Below are positions 14,311 to 15,959 of a DNA stretch of 15,959 nt, piece by piece. A model generated the notes under the pieces. It saw only the letters and a program-made list of their open reading frames with translations. It ran no database searches and was not told the origin of the DNA. The position numbers and the translations under genes are program-made. This DNA comes from JACVRW01 sp034664005 (lineage in GTDB: Bacteria; Actinomycetota; Thermoleophilia; Solirubrobacterales; Thermoleophilaceae), in assembly GCA_034664005.1 (NCBI GenBank), contig JAXDIL010000119.1, positions 1 through 15,959 of the forward strand. The letters are read 5' to 3'. Within the stretch, counting starts at the first letter, position 1. Every line of letters starts with the position of its first letter.

Positions 14311-14934
14311 GCGCTCCAGCGAGCTGACCTTCCGGATCGCCAGCAGCACGCCGGGCATGAAGGATTCGCGGTCGGTCGAGTCGTGGCGGATGGAGAGCGT
14401 CTGGCCGGGTCCGCCGAAGATGACCTCCTGGTGCGCCACGAGCCCGGGAAGCCGCACCGAGTGGATCGGCTCGTGCACGTTGCCTCCGGCCGCCCGGATC
14501 AGCTCGGCCGTGCGCGCGGCGGTGCCGGACGGCGCGTCGAGCTTGCGGTCATGGTGGAGCTCGATGATCTCGCATTCGGGCATGTGCTCGGCCACGCGCC
14601 GTGCGAGCTCCATCATCAGCACGGCTCCGATGGCGAAGTTGGGTGCCACGAGCAGGTTGGCGTCGCCCACGCCCTCCAGCTCGGAGAAGTCGGCGCCGGT
14701 CGTGCCCATCACGCAGTGAACGCCCGCCTCGATGCAGTGGCGGGCATTGGCGAGCGCGGTGTCGGGCGTGGAGAAGTCCACGACCACGTCGGCGTCGCCG
14801 AGGACATCCACCAGCGAGGTCTCCAGACGCGGGTCGGCGCGGCCCACCAGAGCCATGTCCTCCGCGCCCTCCACCGCGGCGCAGACGGTCTGGCCCATCC
14901 GACCGGCCGCGCCGGAGACGGCAACGTTGATCAT
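14278..14934 (-). CDS. dapB: 4-hydroxy-tetrahydrodipicolinate reductase (short form)
   Basis: Reduces the DapA product with NAD(P)H in diaminopimelate/lysine synthesis. At 218 residues it is about 25 shorter than the mycobacterial enzyme. The nucleotide-binding GAAGRMG lies at 8-14. VVDFSTPDTA and VHCVMGTTG follow, then the hinge APNFAIGAVLMM. The catalytic motif ELHHDRKLDAPSGTAART has His127 and Lys131 in the places of E. coli His159 and Lys163. C-terminal HSVRLPGLVAHQEVIFGG and SFMPGVLLAIRKV are typical of actinobacterial DapB. The missing residues lie mainly between the catalytic helix (ELIRAAGG) and HSVRLPG, where other members carry a Pro/Gly-rich loop, and before APNF. The start is ATG 14934, overlapping the M16 stop as ATGA. 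The catalytic residues are intact, so it is probably active. Confidence 0.93.
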   Translation of the reverse strand: MINVAVSGAAGRMGQTVCAAVEGAEDMALVGRADPRLETSLVDVLGDADVVVDFSTPDTALANARHCIEAGVHCVMGTTGADFSELEGVGDANLLVAPNFAIGAVLMMELARRVAEHMPECEIIELHHDRKLDAPSGTAARTAELIRAAGGNVHEPIHSVRLPGLVAHQEVIFGGPGQTLSIRHDSTDRESFMPGVLLAIRKVSSLERSPTIGLEHVL

Positions 14935-15959
14935 GCGGCCGCGAGCGCCGGCGAGACGGCCTCGAGCGCGCGCCGGAAGGCTGTCTCGTCGCCGCCGACG
15001 CCCGCGGCGGACATGCGCTCGGGCAGCCAGAGCTCCTGAGCCAGCTCGTTCACGTCGTCGAGCGTAACGGCGTCGAAGGCGGCGAGCAGCTCGTCGACCG
15101 TGAGCAGCGGCACCTCCATCAACACGGAGCTGCCCAGCCGGTTCATGCGCGTGAGCGTGGACTCCATCGAGAGCACCGTGCGCCCCTTCACGTTGTCGCG
15201 CGCCCGCTCCAGCTCCTGCGCGGTCACGCCGTCCTCGGTGAGGCGGCGAAGCTCCGAGCCGATCACGTCGACGGCCTCCCCCACGTTGTCCGGTCGCGTG
15301 CCCACGTAGAGCGCCACCTGGCCGGTGTCGGCATAATGGCTCGCGTAGGAGTAAACGGAATACGCTAGACCGCGTCTCTCGCGCACCTCCTGGAACAGGC
15401 GCGACGAGGTCGAGCCGCCGAGGATCGTGTCGAGCACGCGCAGCGCGAAGCGGCGATCGTCGCCCCTCGCGATCCCGGGCCCGCCCAGGCAGAGGTGGTA
15501 CTGCTCCGTGTCCTTCTCGTGGAAGCGGAGCACCTGGCCGTGTCCGTCGGGCGTGTCGACGACGTCGGCCGGCGCCGGGTCGGCCGCGCCGATGGCCCGC
15601 TCGGCGAGCTCCACGATCCGCTCGTGCTCCAGGTTGCCGGCGGCCGCGAGCACCATGTTCTGGGGCACGTAGCGGCCGTCGTGCCAGGTCGCGATCTCAG
15701 GCACCGGCACAGACGAGATCACCTCCGCGCGCCCGATGATCGGGCGTCCGAGCGGATGGTCGCCGAAGATCGCTCCGGCGAGCACGTCGTGGACCTTGTC
15801 CTGCGGCTCGTCCTCGTACATGGCGATCTCCTCGATCACCACCTGGCGCTCCGAGTCGATGTCGGGATACGAGGGCCGGAGCACCATGTCCTGGAGGACG
15901 TCGAAGGCGCGCTCCAGGTGGTTGTCGAGGAAGCGCGAGTAGACCGAGGTCGTCTCCTT
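14931..15959 (-). CDS. M16 zinc peptidase (PepR/processing-peptidase-like), 5' end beyond window
   Basis: Zinc metallopeptidase of the pitrilysin/mitochondrial processing peptidase family. The last 342 residues are visible. The HxxEH zinc motif should lie just upstream, outside the window. The third zinc ligand region is present near the visible N-terminus, in ERQVVIEEIAMYEDEPQD. The C-terminal M16 domain includes LGGSTSSRLFQEVRERRGLA followed by YSVYSYASHY, the family's substrate-side R...Y pattern. With a family length of about 420 residues, roughly 75-90 are missing. The stop overlaps the dapB start, so the two are co-transcribed. A close pairing of pepR and dapB is known from Mycobacterium, where the genes are near each other. 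Confidence 0.92.
   Translation of the reverse strand, partial: KETTSVYSRFLDNHLERAFDVLQDMVLRPSYPDIDSERQVVIEEIAMYEDEPQDKVHDVLAGAIFGDHPLGRPIIGRAEVISSVPVPEIATWHDGRYVPQNMVLAAAGNLEHERIVELAERAIGAADPAPADVVDTPDGHGQVLRFHEKDTEQYHLCLGGPGIARGDDRRFALRVLDTILGGSTSSRLFQEVRERRGLAYSVYSYASHYADTGQVALYVGTRPDNVGEAVDVIGSELRRLTEDGVTAQELERARDNVKGRTVLSMESTLTRMNRLGSSVLMEVPLLTVDELLAAFDAVTLDDVNELAQELWLPERMSAAGVGGDETAFRRALEAVSPALAAA

Overview
The window is GC-rich DNA, densely coding on both strands, from an actinobacterial lineage. The best guess is class Thermoleophilia (Solirubrobacterales/Gaiellales type). This rests on a secreted protein whose N-terminus (ACLALFISLSGVSYG) and D-I-R-N-N type repeats I associate with that class, and on the gene set, which follows an order known from Mycobacterium. 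There are no tRNA or rRNA genes, insertion sequences or CRISPR arrays that I can see. No stretch over 300 bases lacks a gene. The longest gap is 174 bases, at 13171-13344.

Layout from left to right: ftsK (minus, 3' end cut by the window); a divergent plus-strand operon of response regulator, sensor kinase and secreted decapeptide-repeat protein; a minus-strand operon of a small coiled-coil/Pro-Ala protein, dapA and RNase J; a DUF3052-like gene (plus); a 71-residue unknown gene (minus); a minus-strand operon potA-potD-potB-potC-glycosyltransferase; a tandem universal stress protein (plus); dapB and an M16 zinc peptidase (minus, 5' end of the peptidase cut by the window).

The minus-strand backbone, M16 peptidase-dapB-dapA-RNase J-ftsK, matches the order in Mycobacterium (pepR, dapB, dapA, rnj, ftsK). 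Two blocks lie inside it. One is the polyamine-type transporter with its glycosyltransferase and nearby small genes, between dapB and dapA. The other is the two-component operon, between RNase J and ftsK. The backbone covers diaminopimelate/lysine synthesis (dapA, dapB), RNA decay (RNase J), chromosome translocation (FtsK) and proteolysis (M16). The inserted blocks add uptake and envelope sensing.

The packing is tight. Start/stop overlaps of 1-8 bases are frequent. Two convergent pairs share a CTAG tetranucleotide as both stop codons, and a third pair overlaps by 33 bases. Several genes appear to be transcribed leaderless or nearly so from a -10-like TACC box 6-7 bases before the ATG. The most unusual items are a perfect 11-bp inverted repeat with a T-run in the divergent potA/usp promoter region, a glycosyltransferase in the pot operon lacking the usual N-terminal catalytic histidine, and the kinase-coupled decapeptide-repeat protein. 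I see no clear evidence of a wholly new system. These are the places I would look.
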